From: Candidatus Lutibacillus vidarii
Lineage (GTDB): Bacteria > Actinomycetota > Actinomycetes > Actinomycetales > Dermatophilaceae
DNA: 64,000 nt
Reading direction: 5' to 3'
Assembly (NCBI GenBank): GCA_016717165.1
Contig: JADKGA010000002.1
Coordinates: 806,001-870,000, forward strand
The first letter of the stretch is position 1; every line of letters begins with the position of its first letter. The position numbers and the translations under genes are program-made. Positions 46,330-55,257 of this stretch are shown in pieces. The notes below the pieces were generated by a model. That model searched no databases. It had not been told where the DNA came from and was given only the letters and a program-made list of their open reading frames with translations.

Positions 46330-48846
46330 ATGGCCACCCTGCCCGAGTCCGCCAAGGTCGTCGTCATCGGCGCCGGCATCGTCGGCAACTCGCTGAGCTA
46401 TCACCTCGCGCGGCTCGGCTGGACCGACATCGTCCAGCTCGACAAGGGTCCGCTGCCCAACCCGGGCGGGTCGACCGGCCACGCGTCGAACTTCATCTTC
46501 CCGGTGGACCACTCCCGCGAGTTCGCCGACATCACCCTCGACTCGATGAAGCAGTACCAGGAGATGGGCGTCTTCACCGAGTCCGGTGGCTTCGAGGTCG
46601 CCCGTACCGAGGAGCGGATGGAGGAGCTGCGCCGCCGGATGTCCTCGGCCAAGGCATGGGGCATCCCCGCCGAGATCGTCACCCCCGAGCAGGTCGTCGA
46701 GAAGGTGCCCTTCCTCGACCCCTCGGTCATCGTCGGTGCCGCGTGGTTCCCCACCGTCGGCGTCGTCGACTCGCTGCGCGCCGGCACCATCATGCGTGAG
46801 CGCGCGCTGGAGATGGGTGCCCTCACCGTCGTCCCCAACGTCGAAGTCACCGGCATGACGGTCGTCGACGGCCGCATCACCGCGGTCGAGACCAACGCGG
46901 GGACGATCGCTGCGCAGACCGTCGTCGTCTGCTGCGGCGTCTGGTCCCCGAAGGTCGCCGCGATGGCCGGGGCGAAGATCCCGCTGACCCCCGCCGTGCA
47001 CCAGATGATCTCGGTCGGCCCGTGCGAGGTGCTCGCCTCCCGCCCCGGCGAGATCTCCTTCCCGATCGTCCGGGACATGGACACCTTCTGCTACGAGCGC
47101 CAGCACGGCTCGGACATGGAGGTCGGCTCGTACGCCCACCGTGCGATCCTCCACGACCCCGAGACGATCCCCTCGATCGAGCAGTCGGCGCTCTCGCCGA
47201 CCGAGCTCCCGTTCACCTCCGAGGACTTCGACCCGCAGCTCGAGCAGGCCCTCGAGCTGATGCCGGAGCTGCTCGGCGACGAGTCGGCCCAGATCCGCTA
47301 TGCGATCAACGGCCTGCTCTCGCTCACTCCTGACGGGTACCCGATCCTCGGCGAGACCCCCGAGGTCAAGGGCCTCTGGTCGGCCGCCGCGGTCTGGATC
47401 AAGGAGGGCCCCGGCACCGCCCGCGCGGTCGCCGAGTGGATGACGCACGGCAACCCGGAGATCGACCTCGGTCACTCCGATATCGCCCGCTTCTATCCGC
47501 ACCAGCGCACCCGCGCGCACGTCAAGGCGCGCACGTCCGAGGCCTTCAACAAGACCTATGGCATCGTCCACCCGGCCGAGCAGTGGTCCTCGGGTCGTGG
47601 CGTGCGCCTGGCGCCGATGCACCAGTCGCAGCAGGCGCTCGGGGCGGTCTTCTTCGAGACCGCTGGGTGGGAGCGGCCGCACTGGTACGAGTCGAACGCC
47701 GGCCTGGTCGAGAAGTTCGGCGACGCCTGCATGCCGCGTGAGCACGAGTGGGACTCCCGGTGGTGGAGCCCGATCATCAACGCCGAGCACCTCCAGATGC
47801 GCGAGACCGCGGCGCTGGTCGACCTGTCGGCCTTCGCGATCTTCGACGTCGTCGGCCCGGCCGCGCTGGCCGCGGTGCAGCAGGTCATCGTCGCCCAGGC
47901 CGATGTCAAGGTCGGCCGGGTCGTCTACACCCCGGTCCTCGACAGCCGTGGTGGCTTCCGCTCCGACCTCACCGTCATGCGGCTGGCCCACGACCACTTC
48001 CGGGTGGTCACCGGTGGCGCGCACGGCATGGCGGACAAGAAGTGGTTCGCTGACCGGATGCCCGAGGGAGCCACGGTCGTCGACGTCACGTCGGCATACA
48101 CGACGATCGGGATCTGGGGACCCAAGGCGAGGGAGATCCTCGCCTCGGTGACCTCGGCCGATGTCTCGCACGCCGGTTTCCCGTTCGGGACCTGCCGCGA
48201 GATCGAGGTCGGCAACCTCTCGGTCCTCGCTTCGCGGATCTCGTATGTCGGTGAGTACGGCTGGGAGCTGTACACCCCGATGGAGGCGGGCGCTGCGCTG
48301 TGGGACCGGCTCCTCGAGGCGGGCGGTCCGCACGAGCTGATCCCGGCCGGGATCGGGGTCTACGGCACGACCGGTCGCATCGAGAAGGGCTACCGGGCCT
48401 ATGGCTACGAGCTCGACACCGAGCGCACCCTCGCCGAGTGCGGGATGCAGCGGCCGAAGATCAAGGACCAGGACTTCATCGGCAAGGAGGCCATCGTCGC
48501 CCAGGCCGCCGAGGCTCCGCAGACGGTCTTGTGCTCGTTGACCGTGGACGACCACACCTCGGCCTCCGGGGTGAAGCGCTACATGCTCGGCGGCGAGCCC
48601 ATCGTCACCCGCGACGGTGGCCAGCTCACCGACGGGCACGGGCATCACCCGTACGTGACGACGGCCGGCTCGGCGCCCTCCCTCGGCAAGCACGTGCTCA
48701 TGGCCTTCCTCCCGCCGGACCAGGCGGTCGTCGGCAACCAGCTCGCGGTGTCGTACATGGAGGAGCTCTACCCGGTCACCGTGGCCGCCAACGACGCGAC
48801 GCCGCTGTTCGACCCGGAGAACCTGCGGATCCGGGGGCTTGCCTGA
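46330..48846 (+). CDS. dimethylglycine/sarcosine dehydrogenase-like flavoprotein with GcvT domain
   Basis: An 838-residue two-module enzyme. The N-terminal DAO domain (1-380) has the FAD motif VIGAGIVGNSLS (13-24) and GSTGHASN with His51, at the place where relatives attach FAD covalently. A linker (380-435) leads to GcvT and GcvT-C domains (about 440-830) that bind THF and pick up the released methyl as methylene-THF. This is the layout of dimethylglycine and sarcosine dehydrogenases/oxidases. The EtfBA genes follow directly (1-bp overlap), so it is probably a dehydrogenase passing electrons to ETF rather than an oxidase. A GGAAGGAA site precedes the ATG. Confidence 0.88.
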   Translation: MATLPESAKVVVIGAGIVGNSLSYHLARLGWTDIVQLDKGPLPNPGGSTGHASNFIFPVDHSREFADITLDSMKQYQEMGVFTESGGFEVARTEERMEELRRRMSSAKAWGIPAEIVTPEQVVEKVPFLDPSVIVGAAWFPTVGVVDSLRAGTIMRERALEMGALTVVPNVEVTGMTVVDGRITAVETNAGTIAAQTVVVCCGVWSPKVAAMAGAKIPLTPAVHQMISVGPCEVLASRPGEISFPIVRDMDTFCYERQHGSDMEVGSYAHRAILHDPETIPSIEQSALSPTELPFTSEDFDPQLEQALELMPELLGDESAQIRYAINGLLSLTPDGYPILGETPEVKGLWSAAAVWIKEGPGTARAVAEWMTHGNPEIDLGHSDIARFYPHQRTRAHVKARTSEAFNKTYGIVHPAEQWSSGRGVRLAPMHQSQQALGAVFFETAGWERPHWYESNAGLVEKFGDACMPREHEWDSRWWSPIINAEHLQMRETAALVDLSAFAIFDVVGPAALAAVQQVIVAQADVKVGRVVYTPVLDSRGGFRSDLTVMRLAHDHFRVVTGGAHGMADKKWFADRMPEGATVVDVTSAYTTIGIWGPKAREILASVTSADVSHAGFPFGTCREIEVGNLSVLASRISYVGEYGWELYTPMEAGAALWDRLLEAGGPHELIPAGIGVYGTTGRIEKGYRAYGYELDTERTLAECGMQRPKIKDQDFIGKEAIVAQAAEAPQTVLCSLTVDDHTSASGVKRYMLGGEPIVTRDGGQLTDGHGHHPYVTTAGSAPSLGKHVLMAFLPPDQAVVGNQLAVSYMEELYPVTVAANDATPLFDPENLRIRGLA

Positions 48847-49616
48847 TGGCTGAGGTGCTCGTGTGCGTCAAGCGGGTGCCGCAGGCGACGACCGAACCGG
48901 TCATCACCGCTGACGGCCTCGGCATCGACGCGACGATGACCGGGTCGACGATGAGCCCGCACGAGGAGTGCGCGGTCGAGCTCGCGACCCAGATCGCCGA
49001 TGCGACCCAGGGGTCCGCGACGGTGCTCACCCTCGGTGGTGCCGAGTCGGTCGACCAGCTCCGCGACGCGCTGTCGGTCGGGGTCACGGCCGCGGTCCAC
49101 ATCGAGGCCGACCCGGCTGCCTTCGGGCCGGCGGACGTGGCCCGGGCGATCGCCGAGGTGGTCCGGGCGAAGGCGGCCACGGGGGCGCCATACGACGTGG
49201 TTCTCCTCGGCAACGACGCAGCCGACACCGGCGACTTCCAGGTGGGGGTTCGCGTGGCGTACGCGCTCGACTGGCCGGTCGTGGCCGGCTGCTCGACGGT
49301 GGCGGTCGACGGCTCGGTCGCGTCGTGCGTGGCGGACGGACCGGAGGGGACCGGGGTCTTCGAGGTCGCCCTGCCGGTTGTCGCGACGGTGCTCGAGGGC
49401 GGGGTGGAACCCCGGTACCCCTCGCTCATGGGCCGGATGAAGGCGAAGAAGGTGGCCATCGAGACGGTAGTACCGGGCTTCACCCCGGCCGGGTCGGGGC
49501 GGGTCGGGCTGGCGCTGCCGCCGCCGATCCCCAACGAGGTCGAGATCCTCGGCCAGGGTGCGTCGGCGGCCCCGGCGGTCGTGGCCGTGCTCAAGGAGCT
49601 GGGGGTGGTGCGCTGA
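48846..49616 (+). CDS. etfB: electron transfer flavoprotein beta subunit
   Basis: A 256-residue ETF beta subunit (KRVPQATTEPVITADG, then NPHEE-like SPHEECAVELA, and LLGNDAADTGDFQVG, near the AMP/FAD half-site). It forms the ETF dimer with the next gene product and accepts electrons from the dimethylglycine dehydrogenase-like enzyme. The ATG shares one base with the upstream stop. It is diverged from housekeeping EtfB, consistent with a dedicated carrier. Confidence 0.85.
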   Translation: MAEVLVCVKRVPQATTEPVITADGLGIDATMTGSTMSPHEECAVELATQIADATQGSATVLTLGGAESVDQLRDALSVGVTAAVHIEADPAAFGPADVARAIAEVVRAKAATGAPYDVVLLGNDAADTGDFQVGVRVAYALDWPVVAGCSTVAVDGSVASCVADGPEGTGVFEVALPVVATVLEGGVEPRYPSLMGRMKAKKVAIETVVPGFTPAGSGRVGLALPPPIPNEVEILGQGASAAPAVVAVLKELGVVR

Positions 49617-50584
49617 TGGCACTGGTCTATGTCGAGGTCGACGGAAGTGAGCTCTCCGATGTCTCGCTCGAGGCGCTGACCGTCGGACGCGGTCTCGACG
49701 GCCCGCTCGAGGCGGTCGTCGTCGGGTCGGTGCCCGACGCCGGGGTCGCGCAGCTGCGCGAGTTCGGGGTGGCGACGGTGCGGGTCGCGCAGGCGGCGTT
49801 CCTTGATCGGTATGCCGCCGCCGGGTATGCCGCGGCAGTGGTCTCGGCGCTCTCGTCGTCAGGCGCAACCGTGCTGGTCGGGCCCGGCTCGCCTCGTTCA
49901 ACCGAGGTTCTGGCGCACGTGGCCGCCCGGCTGGACACCGCGATGGCGGCCAATGTCGTGGAGGTGCAGCCGGTCGGTGTCGGTTCGCCGGTGACCGTGG
50001 TCCGCCAGGTCATGGGCGGATCGGTTCGCGAGACGATGCGGGTCGACGGCCCGGTGGCGGTGCTCGTCGTGGCCGGTCACGCGGTTGAGGCTGTGCCTGC
50101 GGCGTCGGCCGGTGCCGGTGACGTTGTCACCTTCGCGCCCGAGGTGTCCGCCGCGGACCTGCGCGCGACGATGACCCGGGTCCAGGCGGCCGAGGGCGCC
50201 GACACCTCCCGCCTGGCGAAGGCGCGGGTCGTCGTGGGCGCGGGCCGTGGTGCCGGGAGCCCGGATGGTTTCGGGCCGTGCATCGAGCTGGCGGGCCTGC
50301 TGGGCGGGGTGCTCGGGGTGTCCCGGGCGGTGACGGCGGCCGGCTGGCGTCCGCATCACGAGCAGGTGGGCCAGACCGGGACGAAGATCTCCCCAGAGCT
50401 CTATGTCCCGTGCGGCATCAGCGGGGCGATCCAGCACTGGGCGGGCTGTTCATCCGCCCAGACGATCCTCGCGGTCAACACCGACGACGAGGCGCCGATG
50501 GTGACGCGGGCGCGATATGCCGTGATCGGCGACATGCACGAGGTCGTCCCGGCCGTGATCGAGGCCCTGCGCGCGCGGAGCTGA
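49616..50584 (+). CDS. etfA: electron transfer flavoprotein alpha subunit
   Basis: A 322-residue ETF alpha subunit. The C-terminal FAD-binding domain is clear: VVVGAGRGAGSPDGF, then HHEQVGQTGTKISPELYVPCGISGAIQHWAG in two adjoining blocks. The N-terminal domain is weakly conserved, as is usual. It shares one base with etfB. The pair passes electrons from dimethylglycine/sarcosine oxidation to an ETF:quinone oxidoreductase, which is not in this window. Confidence 0.88.
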   Translation: MALVYVEVDGSELSDVSLEALTVGRGLDGPLEAVVVGSVPDAGVAQLREFGVATVRVAQAAFLDRYAAAGYAAAVVSALSSSGATVLVGPGSPRSTEVLAHVAARLDTAMAANVVEVQPVGVGSPVTVVRQVMGGSVRETMRVDGPVAVLVVAGHAVEAVPAASAGAGDVVTFAPEVSAADLRATMTRVQAAEGADTSRLAKARVVVGAGRGAGSPDGFGPCIELAGLLGGVLGVSRAVTAAGWRPHHEQVGQTGTKISPELYVPCGISGAIQHWAGCSSAQTILAVNTDDEAPMVTRARYAVIGDMHEVVPAVIEALRARS

Positions 50585-50608
50585 ACGTCCGTGCCGTCAG
50601 GGGCGCCG

Positions 50609-50817
50609 TCAGGGGTTGAGCTCGGTGGCCACGATGCGCCAGTGGTCCGAGTGCTCGAGCCTGACCCGCAGACGGAGCGACAGCTCAGCCGTCCGCTCAT
50701 CGACCCGCGTCCCCTGGGCATCGACGACGTAGGCGGCGGGGGAGTCGAAGTCGACGTCGACCACAGCGCTCGTGGTGGTGACTGCGGTTGCCGTGACACG
50801 GTGGATGATGGCAAAGG
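50609..50817 (-). pseudogene. 3' part of the IS-split DUF6318-like lipoprotein gene
   Basis: The last 69 codons or so of a lipoprotein gene cut by the ISL3 element. The frame enters across the 8-bp target duplication (reading FA, then IIHRVTATAV) and ends HWRIVATELNP. Joined to the 5' part at 52343-52745 without the element and one target copy, it gives a continuous paralogue of the neighbouring lipoproteins. Confidence 0.8.
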
Positions 50818-52342
50818 GGCTCTTCGAACTTAGCCGGGCATCTCGTTGAGGGCTGTTGACGCCCGTCGGTGTTGGCGGGTGCAGGCCCAGCGTATGCGGC
50901 GGCGGTGGTTGTCGACGTTGCGGAAGCCGAAGGCGTTGCGTCCTTGGTGTTTCGCGAGCCGGTTGTAGCCCTCGGATCGGGCGTTGGAGTAGCCGGTGGT
51001 GATGGCTGCTTCGACGGCGGGCCACCAGGTCTCGATGGTCGCGGCGAGCCGGTGGACCTCGGGGATCTCGCAGGCAGCGGCCTGGGCATAGAACCGCCAC
51101 AGTCGGTGGGAGATGACCGACCGGTCCGGGACGGCGCTGCCGGGGGTCGGTGCGAGGGCCAGGAGCTGGCGCAGGTTCTCCTTGACGGTGTAGGCGTGCA
51201 GGATCTCGATGCCGGGGTCACCGGCGTCGATCAGCTCGTTCCACATCCGGGCGAACGAGGCGGGGGCGAGCCGTTCGTGGGCGGTCAGCAGCCGGCGCCG
51301 GCGGGCCCACTCGGGGTCGGTCTTGCGGCCGCGGCGGCCGCGGTACTCGCGGGTGGCTCGCTGCCGGACGTCGGTGAGCATGTCGTTGGCGAGCTGGATC
51401 AGGTGGAACCTGTCGGCGACCACGACCGCGTGCGGGAGTGCGTCGGTGGCGGCCTTGAGGTAGGAGGCGGACAGGTCGATCGTGATGTGGCTGATCCCGG
51501 CCCGCCAGGCCTCGGGCTGCTCGCCCAGCCACCCAGTCACGGCGGCGGCCGTGCGCCCGTCGACGTGGGCGAGCAGCCCGCCGGTGCCGGCGGCGTCGAC
51601 GATCCCGGTGTGCCACCGGTCCGCGGCGACGGTCCACCGGCTCGTGACGGGGTCCTGGACCCACTTCGGTTTGCCGCGGCGGGTCTCATCGACCCCCAGC
51701 ACCCTGATCGGCGGCAGTGGCTGGGCCAGCACGCCCTGCACGTGCGCGACGAACGCGGCGTGGGCGACCGGCCACGACACCCGGTAGTGCTCCGCGCCGG
51801 CCTGCACACACGAGAACCGTTCCGCAACACCGGCCCCGCACTCCTGCCGGAGCCGGGTCGTGACCCGGGCCCGGGCCGGGACCGCCGGAATCGATTCGGT
51901 GAACGACCCCCGCGGACACGCGTCCTCCCGACACCTCCACCGCCGCTTGCGCCACTGCAGCCGGACCGGCCCCGCACCGTAGGGGATGTCCCGCGGCCAG
52001 GTCACCACGTTGCCCTTCACCGACGAGGAGAACACCCCACAGGTCGGGCACGCCGTCGCCGACTCATCAACGGTGACGACGTGCGCCACCCGACCCCGGC
52101 GTCGCCGTCCGGCACGACATCGACGACGGCCAGCCCCTCAATCCCCAACAACAACGACGCCGGACGCGACCGCCGGACAGCCTGAACGTGCGTACCCTGA
52201 ACCAAGCCCGTGACCTCGCATCGTGACCATGAACTGCTTCGACAACAGCCATGATCACCTGGGGGTGCCCCCTCTGGGGGAGGTCACGGGCCCTACCGCG
52301 TCACCGCGAAGGACCGGCGTGCCCGGCTAAGTTCGAAGAGCC
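50818..52342. mobile_element. ISL3-family insertion sequence, 1525 bp
   Basis: The element has 23-bp perfect inverted ends (50818-50840 and 52320-52342, beginning GGCTCTTCGAACTTAGCCGG) and is flanked by an 8-bp direct duplication GGCAAAGG (50810-50817 and 52343-50 of the right side). Eight-base duplications and ends of this size are usual for ISL3. It carries one transposase gene on the minus strand. The part from 52206 to 52319 holds no gene. The perfect ends and duplication mean the insertion is recent. Confidence 0.93.
50830..52205 (-). CDS. ISL3-family transposase, probably frameshifted near its start
   Basis: The main frame (50830-52089, 419 residues) has a zinc-ribbon start (CPTCGVFSSSV), an HTH region and a DDE catalytic core (VLGVDETRRGK, ITIDLSASY, and the glutamate in NARSEGYNRLAKHQGRNAFGF). 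Family members have about 35 more N-terminal residues, which appear in another frame from 52205 (LLGIEGLAVVDVVPDGDAGVG). One extra base in the C run 52089-52091 would join the two (GVG then VAHVVTVDE). The start in the extended form is TTG or lies further up. So the copy is either inactive or misread by one base. Confidence 0.8.
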
Positions 52343-52745
52343 GGCAAAGGTGCCGACTCCGTGCCGGCCGTGGTCGTAATCGGCGGTGAGGGTCCGCAGG
52401 AAGCCCTCACACCTCAGACACGCCGGGGTGGAGTAGGTGCTCAACCCCGGCAGGGTCGCCCGCGGCGAATGCCTTGCCGAGCGCGTCGAAGTAGGCGCGC
52501 ACGAAGGCCTCGGCGCCCGCCTCGGTCCGCGGGAACCTGGCGGCCAGCTCATCGGCCCCGGCGTCGGTGGCGGACTGTGTCGTTGGGCTGCTCGGGCCGG
52601 GGGTGGTGGCGGTGGCCGGGGTGGTCGTCGGTGCGGTGGCTCCGCTCTCCGGCGGCGATGTCGACGTCCCCCCACGCGAGCAGCCGGATGCCAGGAGAAC
52701 CGCAGCGATGAGAACCGCCGTCGCTGTCGGTCGGAGGCGCGTCAT
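52343..52745 (-). pseudogene. 5' part of the IS-split DUF6318-like lipoprotein gene
   Basis: N-terminal part of the split lipoprotein: signal peptide with lipobox LASGC, a Thr/Pro/Ser linker and the conserved EAGAEAFVRAYFDALGKAF block. A further frame break lies at the C run 52445-52448: the first frame ends VEHLLHPGVSEV, and one base fewer gives GLSTYSTPACLRCEGFL, which matches the CxxC block of the paralogues. So the gene carries both a frameshift and an insertion. Confidence 0.75.
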
Positions 52746-52770
52746 GCGCCGCTGTCCCGTCGCAAGGGGG

Positions 52771-53424
52771 TCACTGAGGCACCTCGGTCGCGACAACCCG
52801 CCAGGATCCATCGAAGATCAGCTTCGCCAAGAAGTTGACATTGCCCTCCGCGTTGCGCGTATGAACGACTGCTCCCTTGGCGTTGACGACCTTGGCCTGC
52901 GGGACGACGAGGTGGGTGACGACAATCGCGACGGAGCCACGCAGTGACGCGACCTCCGCGCTGCGGAGACTCACGAATGGCGCTTGCGAATGCAGCCCGG
53001 AGGCCTCGTTCTTAGCGAACTCGGCGAGCCAGTCACGGCAGCGGGAACAGCCAGGAGTCGAGTAGAGCGCAAGATCGCCCACCTTCCCTGTCTGGTAGGC
53101 GGCGTTGAGCGCGGCGAAGTAGGCACGCACGAACGCCTCCGCGCCGCTGGTGGTGCTGGGATAACGCCTCGCCATGTCCTCGATCGCCGCGTCCGTCGCG
53201 GACACCGACGTGGGCGTTGGCGAAGGCCTCGCAGTAGGGGTGGTCGAGGCCGATGTCGACCCTCCACCGGGCGAGATCCCGGAACTCGGCTGGCTTGCCG
53301 GAGCCGAACAGGCAGCGATCACGGCGATCCCCACGACGAGCCGGAGGTGCCAAGTCCAGGACGGCTTGGTGCGCGGCGGCGCGGTGACCGCGCCGCCCTC
53401 CTGTGTCGACCTCCGGGATCTCAT
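52771..53424 (-). CDS. DUF6318-like lipoprotein (array copy 2)
   Basis: A 217-residue predicted lipoprotein. After a Lys/Arg-rich start, the signal segment ends in the lipobox IAAC; then come a Ser/Thr/Pro linker and a conserved C-terminal domain with TSGAEAFVRAYFAALNAAY, a CxxC motif in TPGCSRCRDWL, and a beta-rich end (GSWRVVATEVPQ). The layout and motifs match DUF6318, with an NTF2-like pattern. The ATG overlaps the upstream stop by 4 bp. Role unknown; surface exposure and CxxC suggest an extracytoplasmic redox or binding function (inference). Confidence 0.78.
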   Translation of the reverse strand: MRSRRSTQEGGAVTAPPRTKPSWTWHLRLVVGIAVIAACSAPASQPSSGISPGGGSTSASTTPTARPSPTPTSVSATDAAIEDMARRYPSTTSGAEAFVRAYFAALNAAYQTGKVGDLALYSTPGCSRCRDWLAEFAKNEASGLHSQAPFVSLRSAEVASLRGSVAIVVTHLVVPQAKVVNAKGAVVHTRNAEGNVNFLAKLIFDGSWRVVATEVPQ

Positions 53425-54011
53425 GCAGCGGCCGCCTTTACCACGCGCCAATGGTCGGTGAAGTCGAGCCGGAAGTAGAAGGGTGCACGCGGCTCGGCGG
53501 TTCGCGTTCCGGTTGTCTTTCCCACCTTGTCGACGAAGACCGCTCTGGGCACATCGATCAGCACCTGAACGATCGAGCCCGAGGCGGTCGAGGAGATCTC
53601 GTCGACGTCCACCAGGACTACGAGTGGACCCTCCAGGTGCTCGTTCTTGGCTCGTAACTCGGTGATGTCGCCGATCCATTTGTTGCATGCCGTGCAGGCG
53701 ACGTCGACGTACTCCTTAATGAGGGCCGGGTTGGCCGATCGAAATGCTTGGGAGAGCGCGTCGAGATATGCCCTGACGAATCCCTCGGCTCCCACCTTGG
53801 TCTTCGGGAACCGAGTCGCGAGGTCCGACGGCGACGATGTCGAGGGTGAGAGCGACGGCGGGGCGGTCGTCGTGGGGTCGACGACGGAGGTTGGGCGTCC
53901 GGCAACGGATGCTGATGGGGTGATCTGTGGCGCCGACGAACAGGCAGCGACAAGGAGTGCCGCGGCCGCTGCGCCGAACCAGGCCCGAATTCGGAAGGTC
54001 AGCCTCGCCAC
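53421..54011 (-). CDS. DUF6318-like lipoprotein (array copy 3)
   Basis: A 196-residue lipoprotein from GTG 54011 (TTG 54020 would add three residues). Lipobox VAAC, Ser/Thr/Pro linker, then KVGAEGFVRAYLDALSQAF, the CxxC in VACTACNKWI, and a C-terminal HWRVV strand. The copy is the most diverged of the array. It follows copy 4 by one base. Confidence 0.76.
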   Translation of the reverse strand: MARLTFRIRAWFGAAAAALLVAACSSAPQITPSASVAGRPTSVVDPTTTAPPSLSPSTSSPSDLATRFPKTKVGAEGFVRAYLDALSQAFRSANPALIKEYVDVACTACNKWIGDITELRAKNEHLEGPLVVLVDVDEISSTASGSIVQVLIDVPRAVFVDKVGKTTGTRTAEPRAPFYFRLDFTDHWRVVKAAAA

Positions 54012-54012
54012 G

Positions 54013-54609
54013 CTACTCAACCCTCGATCCGACCACGCGCCACTGCCTGTCGTAGCGGAGGAAGAGCGTGGCGGTGAGGTTGCCTTCCGCCTTCCGGACG
54101 TGGACTGTCCTTCCGGACTGATCGACGATCTTGGCCTCTGGGACCGTGATCCGAGCGACCGCCGTGGCCTGGTCCGGTCCAGTCAAGGCTGTCGTGATGT
54201 TCCGGACGACAATGAACGTCCCAACGGCATGTTGCTGGTTCGCCTGCATCTCACCGAAGTAGTTCAGCCAGCCGTCACATCGCGAGCACTCAGGCGTCGA
54301 GTACTGCTCCAGGGTGCCGATGTCGCCTACCTCGTAGGCGCCGCTGAGCACAGCCAGGTACTCACGAGCGAACGCGTCAGCTCCCGCTTCGGTCTTCGGA
54401 AACCGTGGCGCCAAAGGCTCTGTGGCGGTTCCCCTAGGCGGGCGTGACGTCGAGGATGCAGGTCTCGTCGTCGGACCGTCGATAGAGGATGAGCGTCCAG
54501 CCGCGGATGGTGATGGGGTGGGCTGTGGCGCCGACGAACAGGCAGCGACAAGGAGTGCGGCGGCCGCCGCGCCGCACATGACCCGAATCCGGAGGGTCGC
54601 CCCCGCCAC
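54013..54609 (-). CDS. DUF6318-like lipoprotein (array copy 4)
   Basis: A 198-residue lipoprotein from GTG 54609. Lipobox VAAC, linker, EAGADAFAREYLAVLSGAY, CxxC in TPECSRCDGWL, and a C-terminal half (ATAVARITVPEAKIVDQ onward) that is nearly identical to that of copy 5. Frames upstream of 54609 belong to copy 5. A recent tandem duplication is the simple explanation. Confidence 0.76.
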   Translation of the reverse strand: MAGATLRIRVMCGAAAAALLVAACSSAPQPTPSPSAAGRSSSIDGPTTRPASSTSRPPRGTATEPLAPRFPKTEAGADAFAREYLAVLSGAYEVGDIGTLEQYSTPECSRCDGWLNYFGEMQANQQHAVGTFIVVRNITTALTGPDQATAVARITVPEAKIVDQSGRTVHVRKAEGNLTATLFLRYDRQWRVVGSRVE

Positions 54610-54610
54610 G

Positions 54611-55198
54611 TTACTCAACCCTCGATCCGACCACGCGCCACTGCGTGTCGTAGCGGAGGAAGAGTGTCGCAGAGAGGTTGCCTTCGGCCTTGCGAAGGAA
54701 CACTGTCTTCCCAGTTTGGTCGACGATCTTGGCTTCGGGGACGGTGATCCGTGCGACTGCTGTGGCGATTCCCGGTCGCGACATGGCCGTCGTGATCTCT
54801 CGAACGACGATGAATGTCCCCACGCCGTGGTGGTTCTTCGACTGGACTTCCTGGAAGTACTGCAACCAGCCGTCGCATCGTGAGCATTCCGATGTCGAGT
54901 ACGCCGCAAGGCTCCCCACCACTCCGGTGGCGTGCACCGAGTTGAGGACCGTCAGGTATTCCTTGGCGAACGCCTCAGCGCCGGCTTCAGTGTTCGGGAA
55001 GCGTTGCCCAAGGTCCGACGTGGTTGTCGTCGAGGGGCTTGTGGTGACCGACGAGGCGACAGGTGTCGTGGCGTGGCTGCTTGTCGGGACGGCAGCGGTC
55101 GATGAGTGGTCTCGGGTCGGCGCTGACGCACCCGAGCACGCCGTCAGCAGCACGGCGGTCACGGAGTACGCGAGCGGGCGGAAGCGCTGAGTCGACAT
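54611..55198 (-). CDS. DUF6318-like lipoprotein (array copy 5)
   Basis: A 195-residue lipoprotein from ATG 55198; an ATG nine codons earlier is possible. Lipobox LTAC, Ser/Thr linker, EAGAEAFAKEYLTVLNSVH, CxxC in TSECSRCDGWL, then the C-terminal half shared almost word for word with copy 4, ending WRVVGSRVE. Spacing to copy 4 is one base, so the array is probably one transcript. Confidence 0.78.
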   Translation of the reverse strand: MSTQRFRPLAYSVTAVLLTACSGASAPTRDHSSTAAVPTSSHATTPVASSVTTSPSTTTTSDLGQRFPNTEAGAEAFAKEYLTVLNSVHATGVVGSLAAYSTSECSRCDGWLQYFQEVQSKNHHGVGTFIVVREITTAMSRPGIATAVARITVPEAKIVDQTGKTVFLRKAEGNLSATLFLRYDTQWRVVGSRVE

Positions 55199-55257
55199 CC
55201 TTGCGCACCCCCTGGTGTTCGACATGTGCCTTCCAACGCCCCGCGGGCGAGCCGCTG

